DNA of 41,845 nt, from contig PAYY01000011.1 of assembly GCA_002715465.1 (NCBI GenBank), positions 49,735 to 91,579 of the forward strand, in the 5' to 3' direction. The position numbers and the translations under genes were made by a program. Under the pieces are notes generated by a model. The model was not told the DNA's origin. It worked only from the letters and a program-made list of their open reading frames with translations, and did no database searches. The DNA is from Fidelibacterota bacterium (GTDB lineage Bacteria > Marinisomatota > Marinisomatia > Marinisomatales > S15-B10). Shown here piece after piece: positions 27,634 through 36,019 of this stretch. Positions within the stretch are counted from its first letter, which is position 1, and each line of letters starts with the position of its first letter.

Positions 27634-29229
27634 ATGAATATCTTTAAATATCTGATTATTAATTTATTCTTTACATTGATGATTTATGGCCAAAGTCAAC
27701 CTTCCCTTAATCCCGCTCCTAATAGAACTGAAGGAGAAGGACCGTTCGATAGACTTATTATTAGAGGGGCAATTTTAATTGATGGTACTGGAGCTCCGCC
27801 TAGAGGCCCTGTTGATATCGTAATAGAAAAAAACTTAATAAAAACAATAAAAAGTATTGGTAGTCCCTTAATAGAAATAAATGAAGATCGGAGACCAGCT
27901 AATGCTACTAAAGAAATTTATGCTGAAGGTATGTATGTTCTACCTGGTTTAGTTGATTTGCATGTACATACTGGAGGAGCACCTAAATCAATAAATGCTG
28001 AGTATGCATATAAACTTTGGCTAGGCCATGGAATAACTACTGTCCGGGGTGTTCCATTTACAGATTTTAATATGTCATTATCAGAAAAGAAAAGAAGTCA
28101 GAAAAATGAAATAACGGCTCCTAGGATGTTTTCATATCATAGACCAGGATCTGGTTCATCTGATTGGAAGACTGGTTCTATTGATAGCCCTGAGATAGCA
28201 CGACGCTGGGTTAAATATATTGCAAGAAAAGGTGCAGATGGGATGAAATTAGGAGCATATCCTCCTGATATAATGGCAGCACTTTTAGATGAGGCAAAAA
28301 AAAATAATTTAGGATCAACAGCACACCTAGCCCAAACCGGTGTGGCTCAAATGAATGCTATTGATGCGGCAAGGCTTGGACTTGGAACGGTAACCCATTT
28401 CTATGGTTTATTTGAATCAATGTATGAAAACCATGATATTCAACCTTGGCCTGTAGACATGAATTATAATGATGAACAATTTAGATTTGGACAAGTTGCT
28501 CGTCAATGGAACCTTGTGAAACCAAGAGGAAAAAAATGGAATGAATTGTTGAAAGAATTCCTATCCCTAGATTTAACCTTGGATCCGACCATGACAATTT
28601 ATTCGGCAGGACGAGATGTGATGAGAGCAAGAAATGCTGATTTTCATGATGAATATACTTTACCATCTATGTGGAATTTCTATACTCCAAGTAGATTAAG
28701 TCATGGTTCATATTTTTTTGATTGGACTACATGGGATGAAGTTGCTTGGAGAAACTTTTACAAAATATGGATGATGTTTCTTAATGATTATAAAAATATG
28801 GGAGGTCGGGTTACAACTGGTTCAGATTCAGGCTTTATCTATAAACTATATGGCTTTGGTACTATAGAAGAACTAGAGCTTTTACAGGAAGCTGGATTTC
28901 ATCCTTTAGAAGCTATCAGAGCTGCTAGTCTTCATGGAGCTGAAACCCTTTTTAAACCCATTGGAAAAAGTATTGAATTTGGTGTTGTCAAAGAAGGAAT
29001 GTTAGCGGATCTTTTGATAGTTGAAGAAAACCCTATTGCAAACTTGAAGGTGCTTTATGGAACCGGGGCTATTAAATTAAATGACTTATCTGGCAAGCCT
29101 GAAAGAGTTGGTGGGGTGAAATATACAATAAAAGATGGAATTATTTTTAATGCGGAAGAACTTCGATCACAGGTAAAAAATATGGTAAAAAAACAGAAAA
29201 ATGAATTGGGAGAACGAATACTTTACTAG
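27634..29229 (+). CDS. Exported amidohydrolase (imidazolonepropionase-like)
   Basis: 531 residues with a G-rich ribosome site (AGGGGGGT). A signal peptide ends IYGQ. The opening strand DRLIIRGAILIDGTGAPPRG and the metal motif LPGLVDLHVHTGG are classic. Later come GHGITTVRG, STAHLAQTGVAQMNAIDAA (metal His), GTVTHFYG, TGSDSGFIYKLYGFGT (final Asp), EAIRAASLHGAETL and VKEGMLADLLIVEENP. It therefore belongs to the amidohydrolase_1 group that contains prolidase-like and imidazolonepropionase-like secreted hydrolases. The substrate is unknown. Its last 29 bases overlap the M1 peptidase gene, so the two are translationally linked. Together they suggest periplasmic peptide or N-acyl amino acid breakdown. 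Confidence 0.88.
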   Translation: MNIFKYLIINLFFTLMIYGQSQPSLNPAPNRTEGEGPFDRLIIRGAILIDGTGAPPRGPVDIVIEKNLIKTIKSIGSPLIEINEDRRPANATKEIYAEGMYVLPGLVDLHVHTGGAPKSINAEYAYKLWLGHGITTVRGVPFTDFNMSLSEKKRSQKNEITAPRMFSYHRPGSGSSDWKTGSIDSPEIARRWVKYIARKGADGMKLGAYPPDIMAALLDEAKKNNLGSTAHLAQTGVAQMNAIDAARLGLGTVTHFYGLFESMYENHDIQPWPVDMNYNDEQFRFGQVARQWNLVKPRGKKWNELLKEFLSLDLTLDPTMTIYSAGRDVMRARNADFHDEYTLPSMWNFYTPSRLSHGSYFFDWTTWDEVAWRNFYKIWMMFLNDYKNMGGRVTTGSDSGFIYKLYGFGTIEELELLQEAGFHPLEAIRAASLHGAETLFKPIGKSIEFGVVKEGMLADLLIVEENPIANLKVLYGTGAIKLNDLSGKPERVGGVKYTIKDGIIFNAEELRSQVKNMVKKQKNELGERILY

Positions 29230-30832
29230 GTTTTCTCTGATATATTATTATCCAGCCGTATTTACTATTGCATTGAGTTCTATAATTACTCCTAGCAATT
29301 ATACTTCTGGTGGTAAATTAGATCCAAAACAAGCTAGCTACGATGTAATTTATTATGATTTAGCATTTACTGTAATTCCTGAAAAAAAGTATTTAAAAGC
29401 TAAATCAAATGCCAAGATTCGGATTTTAAGTTCTATTGACAGTTTAAAACTAAATCTTGTCAATAATTATATTGTTGATGAAATAAAAATAAATAATCAG
29501 ATTTCAAGCTTCCAGCATTTTGGAGACATTTTACAAATAAAACTTCCTGATAATATTACTGGCATGATCGAAACCTCAATTGTCTATGAAGGACAACCTC
29601 CTGTTGCTCCAAATCCTCCTTGGGATGGTGGTTTTACTTGGGCTTATGATTCTAAAGGTAAGCCTTGGATTGGTATGACTTCAGCCAATGAGGGAGGAAA
29701 AATATTTTTCCCATGTAAAGATCATCCTTCTGATCGTGCTGATAGTGCGTCAATTTCAATTACTATCCCAAAAGGTTTAAGCGCAGCTTCTAATGGTAAA
29801 TTAGTGGATATTCAACATACGGATAGTAGTTCCACATTTTACTGGAAAACTAATTATCCGATAGCTAATTACAATATAAATTTTTCTATAGGAAACTTTT
29901 ATAAATACGAGAGGCCATTTATTTCCATTAAAAATAATCAAATGCCAATAATTTTTTATACCCTTGAAGAGAATAAGGACAAGGCTGAATTTCATGTTGA
30001 CATGGCAATGAATATGATTTCTTCGCATGAAAAATATTTTGGTGAGTATCCTTTTATAAGTGAAAAGTTTGGTCTTGTTGAAACTCCGTATTTAGGAATG
30101 GAACACCAAACCATTAATGCTTATGGAAATGAATTTAAATATACAAAATTAGGTGAAAATCTTTTTGATTGGCTTTTACTTCATGAACTTGGGCATGAAT
30201 GGTGGGGGAATAAAGTAAAATCTAAAGATTGGTCAGATTATTGGATTCATGAGGGTATTTGTACTTATGCTGATGCTCTTTATCATAGAGAAGTAACTGG
30301 AGAAAAAGGCTATCACAAAAAGATGTCTAATCTTAAGAACGGAATAAGGAATCTGAATCCAATTATTCCTAAACGTAACGCTTCAACAGATGAAGTATAT
30401 CAAGGCGACATTTATAATAAGGGGTCATATTTAATGCATTCTCTTAGATTCATAATGGGAGACCGTAAATTTTTTAAGGCTTTAAAAGAATTTGCTACCT
30501 TAGATTCTTTTATCTATGATAATTTTGTTTCTGAATCTGTCTTTACTAAACATTTTAGTTTTGTAGGAAGACAGGACTTATCCTCTTTTATTTATATGAT
30601 TCTTTATACAACAAATCTACCAAAAGCTATTGTTACAGAGGTCGATTCAGGTAAGTATAAAATTGAAATTCACAGATTAAGTATAAAATTTCCAATTGAA
30701 ATTCAAACTGACAAAAGAATTTTTCGAAAAATAATTGGTAAAAAACCAATTTTCATGAGATCTAAGACTAAACCAATTATAGATCCAAACAATTGGTATC
30801 TATGGGATAGAGATTTTCCTACTGATTCCTAA
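29201..30832 (+). CDS. M1-family aminopeptidase, exported
   Basis: 543 residues from ATG 29201, inside the end of the preceding amidohydrolase gene. A hydrophobic N-terminus (about residues 11-29) suggests export or anchoring. The M1 signature is complete: the exopeptidase motif is GMEHQ (299-303, in place of GAMEN, as in one M1 clade), zinc ligands HELGHEWWGN (His328, Glu329, His332) and Glu351 in IHEGICTYAD, and KGSYLMHSLRF with the catalytic-Tyr region (about 407-418). The protein is shorter than PepN (about 870) and stops soon after the catalytic domain, so it belongs to a compact class. It probably releases amino acids from peptides in the periplasm. Confidence 0.9.
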   Translation: MNWENEYFTRFSLIYYYPAVFTIALSSIITPSNYTSGGKLDPKQASYDVIYYDLAFTVIPEKKYLKAKSNAKIRILSSIDSLKLNLVNNYIVDEIKINNQISSFQHFGDILQIKLPDNITGMIETSIVYEGQPPVAPNPPWDGGFTWAYDSKGKPWIGMTSANEGGKIFFPCKDHPSDRADSASISITIPKGLSAASNGKLVDIQHTDSSSTFYWKTNYPIANYNINFSIGNFYKYERPFISIKNNQMPIIFYTLEENKDKAEFHVDMAMNMISSHEKYFGEYPFISEKFGLVETPYLGMEHQTINAYGNEFKYTKLGENLFDWLLLHELGHEWWGNKVKSKDWSDYWIHEGICTYADALYHREVTGEKGYHKKMSNLKNGIRNLNPIIPKRNASTDEVYQGDIYNKGSYLMHSLRFIMGDRKFFKALKEFATLDSFIYDNFVSESVFTKHFSFVGRQDLSSFIYMILYTTNLPKAIVTEVDSGKYKIEIHRLSIKFPIEIQTDKRIFRKIIGKKPIFMRSKTKPIIDPNNWYLWDRDFPTDS

Positions 30833-31111
30833 AATAAAAAATTTAAATAATTGAAAACTTTTATAGCATTAAAAAAATATACAACTCCTTTTTCTAATTA
30901 ATGCATTCATCCTTTTAATTTTATGAATGTTCTCTTATTGTTTTACTTGCAAATAATCAAATAACTATAAATAAAAATGATATTGCAATAAGTAAATCAC
31001 TGAAAATAAAATTTGTTAGTATTATAAATTTTTTATGCATTAAAATAGTATCTTCTAGTTGAATTGCTTTATAGCTAAATTAAATTAGTTTTATGAACAA
31101 ATAATTAGCAC

Positions 31112-31666
31112 ATGAAATTATATCAAATAAAAACACTAAATCTTAGACACAAATATCAGATTATTTTAGGTACTATACTTTTATTATTTGTTAATACTAC
31201 TGCTATTGCAATTCAATCACCTAAATCTGGGGAAGAAAAATTGGGGAATTCCGCAATGAAAACTGAAAAAGAATGGAAAGGGTGTTTAACTCCTGAAGAG
31301 TATAGAATTCTTAGGGAGAAGGGTACTGAGATGGCATTCTCTGGAAAATATAACAAGCATAAAGAAGAAGGCGTTTACAAATGTGCGGGATGTGGTGAAG
31401 AACTATTTTCTTCAGAGACTAAATATGATTCTGGTTCTGGTTGGCCAAGTTTTTGGCAACCAATATCTAAAGAAAAAATTTCAACTGAGACAGATAAGAG
31501 TTTTTTTATGTCTAGAACAGAAATCTTATGCAAAACCTGTGGTGGTCATCTTGGTCATGTATTTGATGACGGACCTCAACCGTCGGGTCTACGCTACTGT
31601 GTTAATTCAGTATCTCTTGACTTCGAATCAAAAAATATTCTAAATACGGAAAAACAAGGGAAATAA
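31112..31666 (+). CDS. msrB: Exported peptide-methionine (R)-S-oxide reductase MsrB
   Basis: 184 residues. A basic N-terminus plus hydrophobic segment (about 16-33) indicates export or membrane anchoring, so this is an envelope MsrB rather than the cytosolic type. The MsrB domain (about 52-172) has both zinc CxxC pairs (CAGC 91-94, CKTC 140-143), the substrate loop [19 protein letters not shown] and the catalytic cysteine in RYCVNS (Cys163). It reduces methionine-R-sulfoxide in proteins. The gene is followed after 7 bases by the QueF-like gene. The 280 bases upstream are AT-rich and hold no gene I can support. Confidence 0.95.
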   Translation: MKLYQIKTLNLRHKYQIILGTILLLFVNTTAIAIQSPKSGEEKLGNSAMKTEKEWKGCLTPEEYRILREKGTEMAFSGKYNKHKEEGVYKCAGCGEELFSSETKYDSGSGWPSFWQPISKEKISTETDKSFFMSRTEILCKTCGGHLGHVFDDGPQPSGLRYCVNSVSLDFESKNILNTEKQGK

Positions 31667-31673
31667 ATTTGCC

Positions 31674-32120
31674 ATGTCAAAAGAAAAACTTACATATAAA
31701 GATATAGACAAATCTATTTTAAAAGGTTTACCAAACCCTGGTGATGATGCTTATGAAATAAAAATATCAGCTCCAGAATTTACCTTTTTGGGAAAATATC
31801 AGCAACCAGACTTTGCACGAATTTATATGACTATCTATCCTAAAAATAGAATAATTGAGCTGAAATCTTTAAAGCAATACTTTCATACATTTAGAAATAT
31901 AGTTGTTTCTTATGAAAGATTAATAAATATTGTTTATGATCACCTTAATGAAGTTTATAAACCTGAACGAATGCGAGTAGTTATGGAATTTTATCCAAGA
32001 GGCGGTATAGCATCTCGTCTTTGCATAGATTCTGACTGGGAAATTAGAGGAGGTGAAGAAAAGTATTGGAAGCATACTCAAGATGATTGGGCTTTCAAGC
32101 ATGAGACTCATACTATTTAA
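31674..32120 (+). CDS. QueF-like T-fold protein lacking the catalytic cysteine
   Basis: 148 residues, the length of unimodular QueF (preQ0 nitrile reductase, queuosine pathway). The family core is recognisable: APEFTFLGKYQQPDFARIY (33-51), IELKSLKQYFHTFRN (61-75) and SYERL (79-83), with EFYPRGGIASRL near the end. In true QueF the first motif reads TxLCPxTGQPD with a nucleophilic Cys. Here that position is Gly40 and the Pro-x-Thr-Gly stretch is changed. The proton-relay Asp46 is kept, while FHE has become SYE. A nitrile reductase that uses a thioimide on this Cys should not work, so either the chemistry or the function differs, or it is only a binder. Related Cys-less sequences seem to exist in marine bacteria. 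Confidence 0.75.
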   Translation: MSKEKLTYKDIDKSILKGLPNPGDDAYEIKISAPEFTFLGKYQQPDFARIYMTIYPKNRIIELKSLKQYFHTFRNIVVSYERLINIVYDHLNEVYKPERMRVVMEFYPRGGIASRLCIDSDWEIRGGEEKYWKHTQDDWAFKHETHTI

Positions 32121-32270
32121 GTTATTTTCAATTTATCTTTTTCTCTTGTCGTTATCATTGTCATAAATCATTTGAATTAATAAAAAAATATTAAAACTAG
32201 CTTACCCTTTCATTTCTATTCATTATTAATGCTTTCTATATTCTAAAATACACTTTGTAAGAGGTTTCTT

Positions 32271-33338
32271 ATGATTAGATCATGGATGATTTATGGTGCT
32301 AATGGATATACCGGAATGCTAATTACAGAATTAGCTGTAAGTAAAGGAATGAAACCAATAATTGCTGGAAGAAATAGCAATAAAATTATAAAAATAGCTG
32401 AGAAATATTCTCTTAATTCAGAGGTATTTTCTTTGGATTCTATTGAGGTTTCAGCAGAAAAATTAAACAATATAGATATTTTTTTGAATTGTGCTGGCCC
32501 ATTTTCAAAAACTGCATATGTTGCAATGGAAGCTTGCATAAGATCAAAAACGAATTATCTAGATATCACTGGAGAGATAGATATTTATGAGAAAGCTCAC
32601 TCATTGAATGAAAGAGCAAGGGAATCGAAAATTGTACTTTGTCCTGGCGTAGGGTTTGATGTGATACCGACAGATTGTCTTTCTCTTTTATTAAAAGAAA
32701 AATTGCCAACAGCAACTGAATTAAATTTAGCGTTTTGTTCAAAAGGGGGAAGCTTAAGTCCAGGAACATTGAAAACATCTATTGAAAGCTTGGCTAAAAA
32801 AGGGAAAATTAGATCAAATGGAAAAATTATTTCTGTTCCTATTGGTCATAAGATGAATAAAATAGATTTTGGAGATGGTCCAAAAACTACTATTTCTATT
32901 TCATGGGCTGATGTTTTTACAGCATTCTATTCTTCACGTATAGAGAATGTTTCTGTTTTTTATCCATTATCTTCGCGGTCTATTAAAAAATTGAGGATAA
33001 GTCGAAAATTAATGGTTCTTTTTAGTATTAACTTTATTCAAGTGTTTATAAAGTCCCTTATCAGTTTATTTTGCAAAGGACCTTCCGAATTCGATCGAAA
33101 AAGTTCAAAAATGATAATATGGGGAGAGGTTAAAGATAAAAAAAACAAAAGGGTTGTAGGAAAATTTTCCATTGGAAATGGTTATGATGTTACAGCAGTT
33201 GGAGCAATTGAAGCTGTTCATTATCTATTAAAAAACTCCAAATATTCAGGTTATTTCACACCTGCATTGTTACTAGGAACCTCAGTTTTAAAAAAACTCC
33301 CAAAATTTTCTGGCATTGAATATGAGCTTTTTAACTAA
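32271..33338 (+). CDS. Saccharopine dehydrogenase-like NAD(P)-binding protein
   Basis: 355 residues starting with a Rossmann motif YGANGYTGMLITELA (8-22) and AGRNSNKI after strand 2. FLNCAGPFSKTAYVAMEACI and NYLDITGEIDIYE are hallmarks of the saccharopine dehydrogenase-like/trans-acting enoyl reductase group, as is LCPGVGFDVIPTDCLS, followed by a hydrophobic hairpin region (about 205-265) and the Gly-rich GNGYDVTAVGAIEA. Members act on lipids or polyketides as trans enoyl reductases, or are uncharacterised. It sits alone after a 150-base gap with AGAGG before the ATG. Cofactor binding is secure; substrate unknown. Confidence 0.85.
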   Translation: MIRSWMIYGANGYTGMLITELAVSKGMKPIIAGRNSNKIIKIAEKYSLNSEVFSLDSIEVSAEKLNNIDIFLNCAGPFSKTAYVAMEACIRSKTNYLDITGEIDIYEKAHSLNERARESKIVLCPGVGFDVIPTDCLSLLLKEKLPTATELNLAFCSKGGSLSPGTLKTSIESLAKKGKIRSNGKIISVPIGHKMNKIDFGDGPKTTISISWADVFTAFYSSRIENVSVFYPLSSRSIKKLRISRKLMVLFSINFIQVFIKSLISLFCKGPSEFDRKSSKMIIWGEVKDKKNKRVVGKFSIGNGYDVTAVGAIEAVHYLLKNSKYSGYFTPALLLGTSVLKKLPKFSGIEYELFN

Positions 33339-33365
33339 ATAAACAATTTAATAATAACTGTAAAG

Positions 33366-34649
33366 TTGAGAAAACGATTGTCCAAAATTTTCTTTAAAAG
33401 ATATTACGCAATACCAATTTTAATTTTAACAATAACTGGTTGTTCTATATTTACAGCACATGGAAGATTAGAAAAGGAAGGGAGAACTGCATATGGGAAT
33501 AATGATTTTGATTTAGCAGTATATAAAGCAGCCCAATCATTAGCCATAAAATCTAATTATAAGCCAGCTCAAGTTTTAATTCAAGATGCATTTAATGCGG
33601 CAGTTCTTTTTCATGAATACGAATTAAAAAGATTAAGAAAAAGTAAAGAAAAATTTAGATGGGACGAAGTAGCCTTAAGATATAAATCCCTAGTAAAATT
33701 AAATAATATCATCGAAAGACTGCCAATTATTCGTTTAAAGTCTGGAGAATTGGTTCAATTTAATATAAAGGATTTTTCATCAGAACTTGATTCGTCAAAT
33801 CAAAAAGCAGCTGAAGTGCATTATGAAGAGGGTGTAATGCTATCCAATAGTGAAGATCTAATTGGGAAAAAAAGGTCGGCTAATGAATTCAAGTTGGCTG
33901 GAACATATGTAGCGGGTTTTCGTGATAGTGAAGCAAGATATGAAGAAATGAGAAAAGCTGCTATTTTAAGAATAGCTTTAATTATTGAGGACAAAAGTAA
34001 TCAGCAAAAGTTTGGTGCTATTAATGAAGTTGTTATGGACAATGTTATTAATTCTATTATTAATGATAAGGAAGCTACAGAGTTTTTAGAACTGATCTCT
34101 AGAGATCAGCTTGGTAAAATTTTAAGTGAACAAGCAATATCTCAATCTGGAATTGTAGATGAAAATTCATCAATAGAAGCGGGAAAATTATTGTCAGTAC
34201 ATCAAATAGTTAATGGAAAAATAACTCAGATTATATATAGTCCTCCTGAGAATTCATGGAAAAAAAGAAAAGAATCAAAAAAAATACAAGTAGGAAAAGA
34301 GAAATACACAGATGAAGACGGTAATCAAAAGGAACGAAAGATATATGAAACTGTTGAAGCTGAGGTGAAATTTTATAAGAGATCAACATCAGCTAGAATA
34401 ACATGCTCATATACAATTGTTGATGTTGAAACTTCAAAAATTCTGAGAACTGATACTTTTGAAGAATTTTCTACAGCCTATGTTGAATGGGCAAAATTCA
34501 AAGGCGATGAAAGAGCTCTATCCTTTTTTACTTTACAATTAGTTAGAAAAGGTAAACAGCAAGTTCCAGTATCCGGGGAAATGGTAAATAGAGCTGCTAA
34601 AAAGTTATCATCCTCCTTAGCTACTTCAATTAAAGATTACGCCCGTTAG
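33366..34649 (+). CDS. CsgG-like lipoprotein
   Basis: 427 residues from TTG 33366. The N-terminus (MRKRLSKIFFKRYYAIPILI) and lipobox LTITGC give a clear lipoprotein. The N-terminal third is helical and TPR-like (GRTAYGNNDFDLAVYKAAQSL). The middle has a CsgG-like pattern (IINDKEATEFLELISRDQLG, KILSEQAISQSG, SIEAGKLLSVHQIVNGKITQ), in which a 'labile-factor' strand series follows 'R-x-x-L-x-x-x-L-x-E-Q'. CsgG domains form outer-membrane pores or bind periplasmic ligands. No curli genes are nearby. The GT2 and YqaA genes follow closely, so the context suggests envelope biogenesis. Exact role unknown. Confidence 0.7.
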   Translation: MRKRLSKIFFKRYYAIPILILTITGCSIFTAHGRLEKEGRTAYGNNDFDLAVYKAAQSLAIKSNYKPAQVLIQDAFNAAVLFHEYELKRLRKSKEKFRWDEVALRYKSLVKLNNIIERLPIIRLKSGELVQFNIKDFSSELDSSNQKAAEVHYEEGVMLSNSEDLIGKKRSANEFKLAGTYVAGFRDSEARYEEMRKAAILRIALIIEDKSNQQKFGAINEVVMDNVINSIINDKEATEFLELISRDQLGKILSEQAISQSGIVDENSSIEAGKLLSVHQIVNGKITQIIYSPPENSWKKRKESKKIQVGKEKYTDEDGNQKERKIYETVEAEVKFYKRSTSARITCSYTIVDVETSKILRTDTFEEFSTAYVEWAKFKGDERALSFFTLQLVRKGKQQVPVSGEMVNRAAKKLSSSLATSIKDYAR

Positions 34650-34672
34650 ATTGTTTACTTGTATGTGTATTA

Positions 34673-35347
34673 ATGGTAAAAATGGTTGATTCATCAATTT
34701 TAATTTTGATACCAACTTTTAATGGGGTTAAGACACTTCCTTATCTTTTGGAAGACTTGAAGAATTTGAATTATACTAATATTCATGTTGTAGATGATGG
34801 TAGTAAAGATGGAACAGGAAAATTTTTACGCGACTCAGAATTTTCTTTCTCTTTACACAAAAGGAATTTAGGAAAAGGAGCGGCTATCTTAACGGGTGCG
34901 AAATGGGCCATTATGAACAAATATAATTGGATATTAACGATTGATGCAGATCTTCAACATTCTCCAGCTATGATTTCCAAATTCCTTGAATTTAAAGATG
35001 AAAAAACTATGGTGTTAGGTTCAAGGAAGGATTTAACTCCTATGCCATTGATCCGAAGATTTTCAAATAAATTTTCATCTTTACTATTATCAATAAGGTC
35101 CAATAATCTCATTGAAGATTCTCAATGTGGTTTTCGTCTTATTCCAGCTAAACTTTTTATGAGTTTTAATTTTTTATGTAAAGGTTTTCAATTTGAGAGT
35201 GAAATTTTAATTAAGGCTATCATGGCTGGTTATAGAATAATCCATGTTGAAATTCCTACTATTTACAATAATGAAATATCTTCAATGAAGAATATTAAAG
35301 ACACAATTAAATTTGCAAAAATGTATTTTCATAGTTTTATCTGGTAG
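34673..35347 (+). CDS. Family 2 glycosyltransferase, dolichyl-phosphate-mannose synthase-like
   Basis: 224 residues (ATG 34673; ATG 34682 is a likely alternative). The GT-A fold starts with ILILIPTFNGVKTLPYLLED, the nucleotide-binding VVDDGSKDGTG, KRNLGKGAAILTGAKWA and the DxD-like LTIDADLQHSP. ESQCGFR-type 'DSQCGFRLIPAKLF' and GFQFESEILIKAI are typical of DPM1-like transferases. There is no C-terminal membrane extension, so it is a soluble or peripheral enzyme that uses a polyprenyl-phosphate acceptor. It ends 2 bases before the YqaA-type gene, indicating one operon. Confidence 0.9.
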   Translation: MVKMVDSSILILIPTFNGVKTLPYLLEDLKNLNYTNIHVVDDGSKDGTGKFLRDSEFSFSLHKRNLGKGAAILTGAKWAIMNKYNWILTIDADLQHSPAMISKFLEFKDEKTMVLGSRKDLTPMPLIRRFSNKFSSLLLSIRSNNLIEDSQCGFRLIPAKLFMSFNFLCKGFQFESEILIKAIMAGYRIIHVEIPTIYNNEISSMKNIKDTIKFAKMYFHSFIW

Positions 35348-35349
35348 TA

Positions 35350-35940
35350 ATGTTTATTTGGCTTAAGAAATTTTATAATTGGGTTTTGCTTCTAGCTGAG
35401 ACGCCTTATGCAACATATGCATTAATTATTATTGCATTTGCTGAGTCATCATTTTTTCCAATTCCTGTTGATTTATTGTTAATAGCTATGGCAACATCTA
35501 ATCCTAAGCGATCACTTGAATATGCTTCTATTGCAAGTTTATTTTCTGTGCTTGGAGGTATAGGTGGATATTTAATTGGCAGTTTATTTATGGAATCTAT
35601 TGGATGGCCTATAATAAGTATTTATGGGTATGAAGATCAGTTTAATTCATTAAGTGTAAATTTTCGAAACTATAACTTTATTGCTGTTTTAACATCTGCA
35701 CTAACCCCATTGCCATATAAAGTGTTTACAATAACAGCAGGTGTTGTAAAAGCTGATTTTCTTGAGTTTTTTGTAGCATCTGCAATAGGAAGATCTATTA
35801 GATTTTTTGCTGTAGCAGGTTTAATATATTATTTTGGAGAATCAATAAAATCTTTTATCGATAAATACTTTAATCTATTATCAGTGCTTTTTACAGTTAT
35901 TCTAATTATGGGTTTTATACTAATAAAATACCTTTTTTGA
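35350..35940 (+). CDS. YqaA/DedA-like VTT-domain membrane protein
   Basis: 196 residues with about four to five hydrophobic segments. The N-terminal motif IIAFAESSFFPIPVDLLLIAM (E-x-x-x-x-P-I-P) and ASLFSVLGGIGGYLIGSLFM, plus FIAVLTSALTPLPYKVFTIT and a late basic-turn GRSIRFFAVAGLIYYFG, are those of the YqaA branch of the SNARE-associated/DedA superfamily. DedA proteins are thought to flip polyprenyl or phospholipids. It is co-transcribed with the polyprenyl-phosphate glycosyltransferase, which fits lipid-carrier handling. Confidence 0.9.
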   Translation: MFIWLKKFYNWVLLLAETPYATYALIIIAFAESSFFPIPVDLLLIAMATSNPKRSLEYASIASLFSVLGGIGGYLIGSLFMESIGWPIISIYGYEDQFNSLSVNFRNYNFIAVLTSALTPLPYKVFTITAGVVKADFLEFFVASAIGRSIRFFAVAGLIYYFGESIKSFIDKYFNLLSVLFTVILIMGFILIKYLF

Positions 35941-36019
35941 ATTTTTTAAGATAAGAAGTCAAAATTTGTGCAAATTAAAAACTTTATTTTATAATTATAG
36001 TTATTAATATTGTTCTGTC

